Positions 10,601 to 20,600 of a stretch of DNA of 64,000 bases are shown here, in pieces; position 1 is the stretch's first letter; each line of letters opens with the position of its first letter. The position numbers and the translations under genes were made by a program. Origin of the DNA: Acanthochromis polyacanthus (taxonomy: Eukaryota > Chordata > Actinopteri > Pomacentridae); the NCBI RefSeq assembly GCF_021347895.1, contig NC_067115.1, forward strand, positions 8,580,064 to 8,644,063. The letters are read 5' to 3'. The notes beneath the pieces were generated by a model. The model was not told the DNA's origin. It saw only the letters and a program-made list of their open reading frames with translations, and searched no databases.

Positions 10601-12833
10601 AGGCCACTGATTATGGATTAAGAAAACTGTTGAAGATCTGCATCCCTATTGTGGAGACTCTGAATTGTTAAGCATCTCTGTAGCACTAAAACGTTTAATT
10701 TCTAATGGGATGTTGTGATGCGTTTTATAAAAAATATTGCAGCTCCTACCATCTGAACATTACACCGTGATTTCAATTATATTTTTGATTAATTGTTCAC
10801 ACCTGCAGCGGGTTCAAGAGTTATCACAGTGTAAACAAAACTGGACTTCTTTCACCTGGATAATATTAAAATCACAGAAGATCCTGTCTCAGATGCTAAA
10901 AACTAGTTCATGCAACTATTACACTGGACAGCAGTAATTCCTCATTATCAGGATGTCCCAATAACTTTCTGAAAAACCTCCAGCTGATCCAAAATACGGT
11001 AATTCTCCCATATTAGCTCCTCTTCATCGGCTCCCTGTGAAACCCATCATCGGCTTTAAAATCGTTCTCCTCAAATACAAAAGCAGCATCATATTATGAA
11101 CACTTTATTGCATTGTTTTATCCTAACAGAACACTGTTTACTGGTGGTTAATAGTTTCCAAAAGCAGAATTTAAGGCAGATCAATCAGCTATCAAGTCAT
11201 TTATTCAGCACATTTAAAGCCACAGTGCTTTTCAGTACAAAAATAAGACTTGCATTATGAATTAAACAACAAAGTTTAAGTGTTGAGCTTAAAACTGTGT
11301 TGTTCATGATGTGGATTTATTCTCTTCAGCAGTTTGTGTTTTGTCCTCCCAAACCTCTACGTTGTTTATTGTTCTCTCATGCATTGTTTGCCTGTTTTCT
11401 AACTACTGTCTTCTTCCATCTCTTCCTTTCAGCCCTCACCCCGACCAGTCCAGGCAGACATCTGCATTCCCTGAGCCTGGTTCTGCCAGAGGTTTGTTCC
11501 CAATAAAAGGGAGTCATGCTGCTCACAGCGGATTCAGACGACACCGATGGATTCACGGTTTGTTCTTGTTTTATGATAATTTTGTACTTTTAACAATAAC
11601 AGTTTTATACATACACACACAGCTGCTCCAGGGACAACTTATCATGGCCTACTCTGTGCTCTGACCCCAACTGGGATAAAAGAATTTCACACTGCTCTGT
11701 ATTTGTATATTTTGTTGTATAGCATTTCTGACAGGCAAAGGCTGCTTCCATATTTATTTTTTAGGGTTTTAACTTTAACTATCTAACTTAGTCAAGTAAT
11801 TTGTTAGAGCATATAACATTGTGGGTGTGTTGCTGTAATATTTAATTATCACTGCTTATTTGCATAATTAGCAATATTTAGGAACTTTGACCCCAAGATT
11901 CAATTTAGTGGTAAATTTTCATTTTAGGTCAAATTTAATCATAATTAAAAATATCATTTGTCACATGCTGACCTGTCCTTGGGAAAGAACCTGAACCTTG
12001 CATGGCAGCTCCACCTCCATTAATGATGAATGGAGAAAAATTTAACAGCACTTTAAGTCAAACTAAGGTGGAAAATGGCTACAGAATCAGAACCAGAGTC
12101 AGTTTTAATGCCAAGCAGATTTTCACATCTGACGAACTTCAGAAGAACAGAAGGAACTTTAATAGAACACTATAAAGAAGGAGAAAAGATTTTTGTTTTT
12201 AAAAAGACCAAGACAAATAAGACAATTCCGCACAAATCCGAGGAATTATAAATGTAATATAAATACTTCCAGTGTGCAGGCATGCGCATTATTCCCCTGA
12301 GAATGTGCACAATCGCCCAGTATGTAATGTAGACAATGCAGTTTTGCTTGACTGTGGGATCTTAACCTTAATATTCAAAGTTGTTTGGTTAATTCAGTCC
12401 CTTTTCTCTACTGGGGAGCACTTTGCAGTTGTTTAAAATGTGCTGTATATATATATATATAAAACTTGTCCATATTATGATAATAATTCTTGAGAGACGA
12501 TCTGATAGATGCACCAGCAGCTTCAACAGCTAACACAGAGGTGAAGGAACTGGAACATCTCCCTTCATTCATTATGTCTGGAGCTTCTGCAGGCCTGATT
12601 TTAAAGTTAATGACTCTCCATCACCTTCCTGCAGCTCTGCTTCATGTTCATTCACTGTGAGGTCTACAGAAGCTGTGTGCATGCATGTAGGGAATCCTCC
12701 ATGTGGGGAACTTACAGGAGTGCAGACACTCTACGATGGTGGTGGCATCAATCAGGTATCCGGCGCACAGAGGGCAGGTGAGGTGCGGATTCAGGTCTGT
12801 GATTTTGACCCGGTTCGGCTGCATTTTCTCCAT
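3896..12833 (-). CDS. pcgf2: Polycomb group RING finger protein 2 (Mel-18-like), 8 coding exons
   Basis: PRC1 subunit; in the family the RING pairs with RING1/RNF2 to ubiquitinate histone H2A in the nucleus. Coding exons (minus): 12833-12716, 9641-9545, 9459-9404, 9328-9199, 9023-8978, 8880-8782, 7522-7442, 4258-3896; joins keep frame and use GT-AG, giving 329 residues (human PCGF2 about 344). The C3HC4 RING has C20, C23, C36, H38, C41, C44, C55 and C58. The RAWUL ubiquitin-like domain starts near residue 150 ([20 protein letters not shown]) and includes [10 protein letters not shown]. The last exon encodes a basic RKRRR patch and a Ser/Pro-rich tail, as in PCGF2 and BMI1. The start may be Met1 or Met4; Met1 is the first ATG after the acceptor. 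BMI1 is the alternative name, but the psmb3/cwc25/pip4k2b neighbourhood favours pcgf2. Confidence 0.93.
4352..4850. mobile_element. Non-autonomous DNA transposon (piggyBac-like MITE?) in pcgf2 intron
   Basis: The left end reads 'ccctcctgttgtcttcattt', and the right end reverse-complements to 'cctcatattgtcctgcgggt', an imperfect inverted repeat. TTAA follows the right end and TTGA precedes the left, consistent with a decayed TTAA target duplication. The interior is non-coding and AT-rich, with a run of about 36 A at 4590-4625 and short palindromic pieces. Size is about 500 bp. The piggyBac-like assignment rests only on TTAA and the CCCT ends. Confidence 0.6.
4590..4625. repeat. Poly(A) tract, about 36 bases
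   Basis: Uninterrupted A run inside the MITE-like element of the last pcgf2 intron. It may be a length-polymorphic tract. Confidence 0.9.
4880..5850. repeat. Dispersed 'cagtggtgg' repeat with an internal insertion
   Basis: The left end reads 'acagtggtggacgatttact'. The right part, near 5757-5815, carries 'tgtagtggagtacaagt' and 'tagagtggaagtagaaagt'. These are phrases of a common teleost repeat that tells of 'aagtac' and 'agtggag' words. The middle, about 5280-5575, contains text from the TTAA-flanked family described at 23631-24514 ('gacagtcatgtgacaaaaatt', 'tttccatggagacgcagg'). One repeat therefore seems to have inserted into another. Boundaries are approximate. Confidence 0.5.
5851..7441. 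other. Rest of the last pcgf2 intron, no further gene seen
   Basis: AT-rich intronic DNA between coding exons 7 and 8. No exon-like frame with splice sites was found. A weak T-rich run lies near 6540-6560. Confidence 0.45.
7590..8199. repeat. Copy of the TTAA-flanked inverted-end family in pcgf2 intron
   Basis: The interior carries 'accaacagtcatttgacaaa' and 'attgcaggcagtgttta', matching copies at 23.6 and 44.9 kb. The right end reads 'gagttcagagggttaaaa' at 8182-8199, the family terminus next to TTAA. The left terminus is not visible next to the exon at 7442-7522, so this copy is truncated on that side. Confidence 0.55.
9642..10959. other. pcgf2 intron 2, distal part, no gene seen
   Basis: AT-rich intronic sequence between the two exons that split the RING finger. 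I found no exon or RNA gene here. Confidence 0.45.
10960..11690 (+). mobile_element. LINE 3' remnant in pcgf2 intron
   Basis: The plus strand carries degraded text typical of the C-terminal end of a fish non-LTR retrotransposon ORF2 ('cagctgatccaaaatacgg', 'tcttcatcggctccctgtga'). It is followed by its 3' untranslated hallmark ('gagcctggttctgccagagg', 'ttcccaataaaagggag'). Reading frames are interrupted, so this is a relic. Orientation is opposite to pcgf2 transcription. Confidence 0.65.
12090..12335 (-). repeat. Possible L2-like LINE 3' fragment
   Basis: The phrases 'agttttaatgccaagcaga' and 'tttcacatctgacgaa' followed by a run of short 'ataaa' and 'gtgcac' words resemble the minus-strand 3' end of fish L2-like elements, as seen more clearly at 43.16-43.4 kb. 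The fragment is short and weakly supported. Confidence 0.35.
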
Positions 12834-12843
12834 CTGGACAGAC
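12834..12843 (-). other. pcgf2: 5' untranslated start of pcgf2 coding exon 1 with acceptor
   Basis: On the minus strand a pyrimidine-rich tract ending 'cctcctctgcag' precedes ten untranslated bases and the ATG at 12831-12833. A second AG lies directly before the ATG, so the acceptor may vary by ten bases without changing the protein. Confidence 0.6.
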
Positions 12844-13019
12844 CTGCAGAGGAGGGAAACAACAGCAGAGGGGTTTATTGCTCAGCACAGCACACTAGCA
12901 GCCTGTGGAGATCTGCTTAACGCTGCCTGAGGCTGAGTTATCTCCCGTATAGCCGGTGGCACCGTGTCAGAAGGTGTCTGCCGTGCGTCCTTGAAACCAC
13001 AACAATCCACCAAAACAAC

Positions 13020-13660
13020 TCCAACACTCGGCCGGTAACGTGCTGGCCGTGCAGCTCCGTGCAGTCTGACTGGAGCAGGACAGCAGCCCGCTACCAGGTC
13101 GCTCCTGTGTGGCCTCATCTTGTGCACCAGCTCCGCCGCTCCGGCAACAAAGAAGCGGCTCCATTAGTGCGGAGCTCCGCGGTCCCAGCGAGCGGCGGAA
13201 CCCGGACACATCCCGAGAGGAGCCCCCCGGACCCCGACGGGGGCGCAGAGCCGCAGAAAATCACACTGGTACACAAAGCAGCCATCTTAAATTCACTGAC
13301 AGGGCTGCTGTGAGGAGGCGAACAAGAGGCTCGAATGTGACACCGTGCGCTTCGTGTGCGCCTCCGCAAACAAGCGGCGTGATGTGCCGACAAACAGCAG
13401 CCGCCCGGTTCCTACCTGATCTCAGGGAAAAGTTCTGCTCTCCTCCGGCCCGGATCCAGGTGAAGTGTTTGGACTTGGACAGAATTTGCAGCAGCGCCAG
13501 AAAATGGCTTTTTTCAGCCCCGTCAGAGGACTGCCCATTTTGGATCACGTGATTTTATTTTGTCGCCTCGTTCACGGGGCAAACGGGGTATCTGGAGTCT
13601 GCAGGGCCTCCAGCCTCCTGCTTGCCCCGCACGGCGCTGCACGGCTCCTCTTATTTAAGC
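13020..13660 (-). promoter_or_regulatory. pcgf2: GC/CpG-rich promoter patch of pcgf2
   Basis: This region is rich in CG dinucleotides compared with the AT-rich flanks. It holds a perfect palindromic E-box TCACGTGA at 13545-13552 and a YY1-like 'aagatggct' (minus strand, about 13280-13290). Long overlapping open frames on both strands here reflect GC content, not genes. Promoter activity is inferred from composition and the adjacent first exon. Confidence 0.6.
13416..13540 (-). other. pcgf2: Probable non-coding first exon of pcgf2
   Basis: The minus strand has a good donor, 'gagatcag|gtaggaacc', with the exon ending at 13416 inside a GC-rich patch. It is followed 570 bases later by the strong acceptor before the coding start. 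No in-frame ATG is required in this exon. The transcription start is a guess near 13.54 kb. Confidence 0.55.
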
Positions 13661-13819
13661 CGCTTTTTAAAAATTATTTTTTAGGAATGAACGGCTCCGA
13701 CGCTTCGCTTCGCTCCGCCTACGTTTTCCTCCATGTGATTGTGGAGGATTCCGGGCTGAAGGAGGCCCAGCAGGCCGCAGGTCCGGGGCCCGAGCCGGGG
13801 GAGGGCCCACCGACACCTT

Positions 13820-13997
13820 AATTAGACATCAGCTAGACTGGTTCGGCTTTTATTCTAATTAGCTTACCATTAAAAAAAAATCAAATATATCGATCAAACG
13901 GATTTTATTTGAAGAAAAAAATAAAATCAATCCTACAGAGAACAGATCAAATTTATATTTTTTCTGTATGATATTTTTCTTAAATTATATTTTTTCC
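13820..13997. other. AT-rich intergenic spacer
   Basis: Short spacer between the pcgf2 promoter patch and the following repeat block; nothing identified. Confidence 0.4.
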
Positions 13998-15800
13998 AAC
14001 CCTCTCAACTCTGAGCAGTTTCTGTGCATTCAAGATATAAGATAATACAAAGTAGTATCACATGGTAAACTGAGCTTTACTACTAAAGTCTGTTAATTAG
14101 TTTTTAATGAGTTAATTATTGGTTTCATCTGTAAAATCCCCAAGAAACTGTAAAAAAACAAACAAAAAAAAAACAAGTAAGTAATTCTCCAAACCCCATT
14201 CCTTGCATTATCCCAACACATGTTCAATGTACAGTGAAATAAACCAGAGAAAAGCAGCCCTGAAGGCTGGAAACAGAAGGACTGTTGGTTTAATCATCTG
14301 AACTACAAACTGTTTTTGTGCTTTCAAATAAATAACCAACAATGAAAATAATACCAAGTAGCATCATGCTTCTCTGGACTTTACTGCTATCTGTTATTTA
14401 GTTTTTTAAATGACTTGATTATTGTTTACATCAATAAAATGTCAGGAAACTGTGATAAGCTCCCAGGACTACATTTTTTTTGTTTGTTTTTTGCGTTGTC
14501 CCACACAAATACATACAAAGCCACAAACCAGACAAAAGCACCTCCAAGAAGCTGGAAACATGACTTTTGATTCATCCTATGAACTCCAAGCAGTTTCTGT
14601 GCATCTGATTACTCAAGAAGACAGTCGACAATGAAAATAACACAAAGTACTGGTAGATATTTGACTGGACTCTGCAACCAGAGTCTGTCAATTTGTTTTG
14701 TAGTGAATTAATTTTTGCTTCATCTACGAAAAGAAAAGAAACGTGAAAATGCTCTCAATACCACACGTCTTGTACAGAGAAACAAGCCAGAGAAAAGCAG
14801 CACTGACAAGCTGGAAACAGAAGGACTGTTGGTTAAGTCGCTGCTCCTGTGGGCTTATTTTTCTCTACAGTATGAAATCCTGCACCTTTGTGGAAACAGA
14901 ACCATGAAGAAGTGGAGAGAGAAATGTATTTTGTGCAGTGTGACACAGTTAGAATGACATATATCATAAGAGTTGAAGTTCTTTGAATATTTATTGTACA
15001 AGAATGAAAAAAAAAACTGGAAATGCCCAACATATTTCTAAGTACCCTACAGGTGTTAACAAAACAAGAACAAAAGACAGAAAGGGTAACTCTACATATT
15101 GTAATTATTTATCCATTTACATTTTTACAACCTCTCTAAACGTGCTTTGTCCCACTCCTCTGCACCTCACGTCCAGAATGACAGGCAAGATGGAAACAGC
15201 ACTAGAAGGAGAGAGAATTCAGAGATGTTTTCTGTACAGTGTAATGCATCTCCCCCCCCCCAAAAAAAAAAACAGTTAATCATAAAGAGAATAAAAGAAA
15301 AGTAGATTTTTTTGTTAATATTTGTGTGCAAAAATGGCCATGTACAACATTTCCAAGTGCTACCAAACCTGAACAAAACTGGTGGCTCTACATGCCGCAG
15401 ATATTTTACTCTTTACATTTTTACAACCTCTACACTCTTCTCTGCACATCAACTGTAGGAAGATGTTTCACCATGCTGAATGTATCTTCCAATAACTTGT
15501 ATCTCTGTGTACTGTTTTTGAGCCATGCTGCGTTTATGTTATTGATCCAGTATGTTTTATTTTCCTCTCAGTCTCTCTCGTCGTCTCCTCTCTGCTCAGT
15601 GTAAACACATCCTGCAGTTCATCTGAAAAGTCTCTGAATGTTTGTCATGAGACTGTTGGTCACTAATATCTTCTTATTTGCACTGAGGACCATAAAATAT
15701 TTTAGTTTTTTTGGTAGATTCTTGATGTGCAGAATAAACTCATTTTGATGAAATGCCTCAATTTTAAGCTTAGATTTGGTTCATTTTCCTGATGGAACAA
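13998..15800. repeat. Large copy of the TTAA-flanked family with a triplicated arm
   Basis: The block begins 'ccaaccctctcaactctgag', the family terminus followed by 'cagtttctgtg'. That first arm is present three times (separate entry). Then come 'gtgggcttatttttctctac', 'ggaaacagaaccatgaagaa' and 'tgacacagttagaatgac'. These are reverse complements of the core seen at 24.3 and 45.4 kb. The part at 15477-15660 aligns by eye with 39841-40030 ('agtatgttttattttcctct'). The right border is unclear. Confidence 0.55.
14011..14838. repeat. Tandem repeat, about 285-bp unit, three copies
   Basis: The motif 'cagtttctgtgcat' occurs at 14016, in variant form at 14308, and again at 14591. Each copy ends with 'ccagagaaaagcag' and 'agctggaaacag'-like text. 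Spacing is 292 and 283 bases. The unit equals one arm of the family element in which it sits. Confidence 0.7.
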
Positions 15801-16374
15801 CATGTCACACAGGATGCATTCACAGACTGTCAGATATCTGAGGATTCTCTCTGTTTTATCAGTTTGTTGCTGTGATAAAAATGTGTAGCTCAGGCAGCTG
15901 CTTTAAAATATTTCATAACTTAAAAAAATGTAAGCATTAGACCCTTAACTTCCTGCATTCTGGTGAATTTTCATTCAGAGGTTTGTGCCTTCATTACATC
16001 TGTATTGTGACATTTATGAGGAACATACAGAAGTTTTTCAAAGTGAAAGTCCTCTACTTATTTTGCTTTTTGTTGAGGGTGACGTACAGCATTCCCTTGC
16101 ATGAAAAATGGTCTATCTCAAAGCAACAGAGGTTCCAAAACACTGGATCCTGTGTTTCCCATAATGCAGCTTGATGGCATCAGTGTGTTTTAACACTTTT
16201 GTCTTTGAAGCTCCATGTCCTCGTAAAAATGGGCTGTGTTTTGTCTCATCAGTAATATCATCATTATTGTTTTTTTTTTCTTAGATGTGACTGAGTTATC
16301 CTCACATGTAGATGCTCAATATAATGAGTAAAAAGAGGTAGTTGGCATTTTAAAACAGTGCTTTACTGCAGTAC

Positions 16375-16905
16375 TTCTTGACTCCACACAAAATGCTACT
16401 TTCTTTTCAAGTATTTCCAATTTTAAAGGTTTATTCCACAGAAATTGTACTTTCTGCCCAATTACTTGTGCTTTAAAAGGTTTATTCAATTCAAACAGTA
16501 CTTTTTAACTAACATGTTGTGGCTTAAAGGGCTTATTTTACCCAAGATACTGCTTTATGTCTAAGTAATACAGTTTTATATGTTTTTTCCAACCCAAATA
16601 CTATTTTCAAACTAATAAGGTATGGTTTTAAAGGTTTCTTCTACCCAAAATACTACTTTCTTTCCAAGTACTAACAATTTTAAAGGTTTATTCCACCAAA
16701 ATAATACTTTCTGCTCAACTACTTATGGTTTAAAAGGCTTATTCCACTCTAATAGTACTTTATAACGAACATGTTGTGGTTTAAAAGGATTATTTTACCC
16801 ATAATACTATTTTGTGTCCATCTATTTGTAATTTTTCTAGGTTTATTCAAACCAAATAGTACAACTCATAGTTTTGAAGGATTAAAATCACCTAAATACC
16901 ACTTT
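16375..16905. repeat. Tandem array of about 60-bp units with higher-order period near 257
   Basis: A unit built around 'actttctgctcaactactta' plus 'ggtttaaaaggtttattcca' recurs about nine times. Neighbouring units differ, but units about 257 bases apart match better: 16403 with 16660, and 16456 with 16713. This means a four-unit block was duplicated as a whole. The array is non-coding and lies between pcgf2 and pip4k2b. Confidence 0.75.
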
Positions 16906-17020
16906 CTGTTCTTCAGTTGACTTGTTTGTTGTGATTTGCATGCTGAATAAACCGTGTAATTAGCATAATAAGGTCATTACAAGGTGAGATACAAAAAAAT
17001 AAATCATCCGCTGTGTTTTT

Positions 17021-17608
17021 TTGGTCAGTAGATCTCCCACAGACTCAATGTTGGGGCTGCCTGTTAGCTTACAGACTGTAGTTAAAATGTGGGAGCCCCT
17101 GCACTTCCTATGGCGGCCTGTTGGAGGCGCTGTTGACTGCGATGTGCAGCACAGACGCCATCTTGAGGAGACCCCGAACGCAGCGCTGGTTGGAGGCGAC
17201 TGACAACAATCTGAGGCTCATCATGACGGGATTACTCACCTCCAAGTAAAGCGGCAGCGCTCCAGTTTCGGGTCACAGGCGTCCAGGGGACAGAAGAGGA
17301 GCCGCTCGGCGACGGTTCACCGCTCCGGGTCGTTTTTAACCGAGAGAGGCTGCGCTGTAGCCCGATGGCCGGCTAGCTGCTCCGTGGACTCCACCGCGGC
17401 CTGTTCGGGAGGAGGAAGGGTGGTGACGGCGCAAAATGCTCTACCGCTGACTCCCAACAACACGGTCATCCTGCCCAGAGACCCGCTGCGAGTTGGACGA
17501 CGAGCACGATGCACTTATAGATCTTTTTAAACGCTCTTAGATTCCCGATTTTTGTTTCCGTTGTGAGCCACAGTGAGCGCCGTCTTGCGTACCCTAAATT
17601 CCCGAGAC
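17021..17608 (+). promoter_or_regulatory. pip4k2b: Promoter and 5' untranslated region of pip4k2b
   Basis: GC content and CG dinucleotides rise sharply here, immediately before the pip4k2b start codon. An inverted YY1-like motif 'gccatctt' lies at 17157-17164. A frame open upstream of the ATG contains only GTG as an earlier start-like codon (17573), so 17609 is kept as the start. The patch may drive transcription in both directions (see the minus-strand donor entry). Confidence 0.5.
17240..17520 (-). ncRNA. Candidate antisense first exon diverging from pip4k2b
   Basis: The minus strand carries a near-perfect splice donor, 'acttggag|gtgagtaat', with the exon ending at 17240 and GC-rich sequence behind it. 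A 65-codon frame inside (17317-17514) ends before the donor and resembles no known protein. The exon could start a divergent non-coding transcript, or be a distal alternative first exon of pcgf2, which lies downstream on the same strand. Both are inference from one splice signal and promoter context. Confidence 0.3.
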
Positions 17609-20600
17609 ATGTCATCCAACTGCACCAGCGCAGCGCCTGTCAGCGCCAGCAAAACCAAGACGAAAAAGAAGCATTTTATAGGACAGAAAGTGAAATTATT
17701 CCGTGCAAGCGAACCCATTCTCAGCGTTTTAATGTGGGGTGTCAACCATACGGTAAATACCGCTCCAGTGTCTCCTTTACGCTGCTGTTTTGATTTAGCT
17801 AGCCTGTTAGCTTGTTAGCCAGCTGCTCTCATCTGTCAAGCCAGCTTTGATGCTCTAAGTCGGCCGTGTATTTTCTCTATTTCGTTGAAATTCTCCTAAT
17901 GTTTGACAGTATGCTTGGACTTTAATCTGCTGACCGGGTGAGGAGCAATGAAGTGGCCGTTTTGCTACAGTTTGTTGTGCTGCTGCCTCCGTAGCTCTCC
18001 GCCGTTTGCTGTGTTGGAAGACCTCGTTTTGCAGGGATTTTAAGTTTTCAGAAAATGTGCAACATCTGCGGCAGGTCGTGTGTTTGCACAGGCAGCACTG
18101 GGATAACAATCAGAAATCATGGATGTTGAAGTGTGGAGAAGTCGTGAGCTGCTGCTGCTGCTGCTGTGGTGCAGGCGTGGAGTGGGAGGGGTGTGACAGG
18201 CAGCCGGAGCAGCAGGTTCCTCTGATTTCCAGCTGCACACAGTAGCCTGGTGCCCATTGTTCAAATAAACTTGCTCCCTCCTTGCATTTGTGCTGCTCCT
18301 GTGCTCGATCGCCTGCATCAAACTACTGCAGTTTATCCCATCACATCATTCCACTATAAATAGAGCAGAAAATCTATCACATTCACTTTTGGCTGAGGCT
18401 GCCTGTGGCTATGAAAAGCTCAGCGAAGGGCAGATTTGGACACCAGTGATGGATGGAGCACTTTGGTCTTTTGTTGCCTAATGTGCAGGAACTCTTGCAT
18501 AGTTTGATTGAGGCGTGAAAAGCAGCCTCTCAGATCTGACACTCAAGTATGTACTGTGTCAAGTTTTTTGATTTGCGCTGACTTGGACAACAGCTGGTTC
18601 TGCATTGTTGCTTCACGGACACAGCAAGGTGTCTGTCATGTCAGTTAAAATATGTTATTGCCTGATTAGCCCAGATGAATTTGTAGTATTTGGGTCTGTT
18701 GGAAAATCAGTAATTGCTGCTGCGGAAAGGATTTTTTTTCTTTACTCAAACTACAAACGCTCACAGGCTGTTAAATGAAGTGACGCTGCAAATAAAATGC
18801 ACACTGCTGGCGAATTAAGGAAGCAGCTAATGATATGGTTATCACTGCAGCATCTTCCAGTATTCAGTGGGTGAACTTTGGCAGTGGGTGTGTGGGTGCA
18901 GCACACAGGCCCGATGATTTGAGGTGTGGGTGGGAAGCCGATTCAAGACATCAAACAGACTTATCATCAAAGCCTTCTTTTTCTTCCAGTCAGAAGTTGT
19001 ATGCATTTTTAATCGCGCCCTCGCTGCGATGCTGGAGGATTTCACTTCAGCACAGTGTCGGTTGGTGTTTAGGTGATGTTCTACGCCACCTGTTTGATGC
19101 TGTTAATCCCCAACAAGACAACTACCCACTGATTCACCAGAAATTTAAGTTGAGGAACCTCTATGCTCTGTCACTGACCAGAACAGCGGGTTTCATATTT
19201 GTTAAAGGACTGTTTGCCTGCTCTTTGTGATGAATGTGATTCTGCTGGGCACCTCTGAATTCACGTAGGCCCCCAGGCACAAGGAAGCTACCAGACTAGA
19301 TTAAGTTGTTGAAAATCCAGTTCAGAAACTATGAGCAAAACGTGTTTTGAAATTTAAGATATTTCAATTGTCTTTAGTGGCTGAAATGTTTATCTAGAGG
19401 TAAAAGCTTGTGATTAATTCATTTACTTCGGTTTGGCTGTGAACATCACAGCAGCATTCACAGAGCCAGTATTTGTAAACCAGCGCCATGACTGTGAACT
19501 GTCCCTTTGCTGTCTGTTTTTAGTGATCAAAGTAATCTGCATGGAGATTTTTGTGAACTTCATCAGTGTGAGCTGTTGCTCTGGACGAGTTTCAGCAGAT
19601 AAGATCAGTGTCTGGGGGCTCAGCAGCAGCAAGAATCACTGTCTGCGTGTTCTTTGGTCCCAGAGTTAATCATTGGTGATGGTAAACACTCAGAGCTTTG
19701 GCTGAATGTGTCACACTAAACTGACAATGTGTGCTGCTTTTAAGCACCAAGCTGTAGTCGCATAAACAAGCTGAATTTCAGGGCAAAATGAAATTCTTGT
19801 GCATATTTTTTATCAGGGTTATGCTTTATGTTGTGATGTTTAGAGCCCAGATCTGTTTGATTGCACAACAGCAGAACTTTGCGTAGGAGTCTGTTTTAAG
19901 CCTGTAATTGCAAAAGCCAATATTGCTGCTTTGATTCCTGTTATTTCTATTAAAAAAGTGCAATCTGTTTGTGTGAAGATCAGCTGTTTGCACTTTTCTC
20001 TCTTCTCTTTTCTCATCCTTCTCTCTTTCTCACTTCTCTCCTCCAGATTAATGAGTTAAGTAATGTGCCTGTACCAGTTATGCTGATGCCAGATGACTTT
20101 AAAGCCTACAGTAAGATCAAAGTGGACAACCACCTATTTAACAAGTAGGTACAACAGCTCATGCACTGTCACTGCAGTATGTCAAAGGCAAAATCTGTAA
20201 CCCAGGAGTAAACACAAAAGGTCGAACCTCCACCAGAGTTCAAAACGCCTTCTGCCACAGTGATTGATAGGTTTATTCAGAAAAGCATGTTTGTATATCT
20301 TTGATTAAACTCTCAAAGTGTATGATAATACACCTGGATAAAGCCTGTTTTTCTGGTTAAAAATGACTGGTTTTGCACCCTTTAGATCCTTTCACAGATT
20401 CAAAAGCAGACCAAGGTTGTAGTCCAAAAAATGGCCTGGTGGACTGAAATCTTCAACTAAATAATCAGTTAGAGGCTGAGAAATAAATCTACACGTTATC
20501 TGTAGATTAACTACATGTTCCACAGAGCACTGAGAGATGTATACGTGCTCCCCTTATTAGCCTAAATACATTCAAAATCAACATACAAAGCTAGGGTCTG

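Noticed and set aside
13059..13821. Several overlapping open frames of 80-147 codons on both strands
   Set aside because: They lie in the GC-rich pcgf2 promoter patch, where stop codons are rare by composition; none resembles a protein family.
17317..17514. 65-codon minus-strand frame in the pip4k2b promoter
   Set aside because: No recognisable domain, and it ends before the donor at 17240. Kept only as part of a candidate non-coding exon.
17573..17608. Upstream extension of pip4k2b starting at codon 17573
   Set aside because: The codon is GTG, not ATG; the ATG at 17609 gives the MSSNCTS start seen in the human protein.
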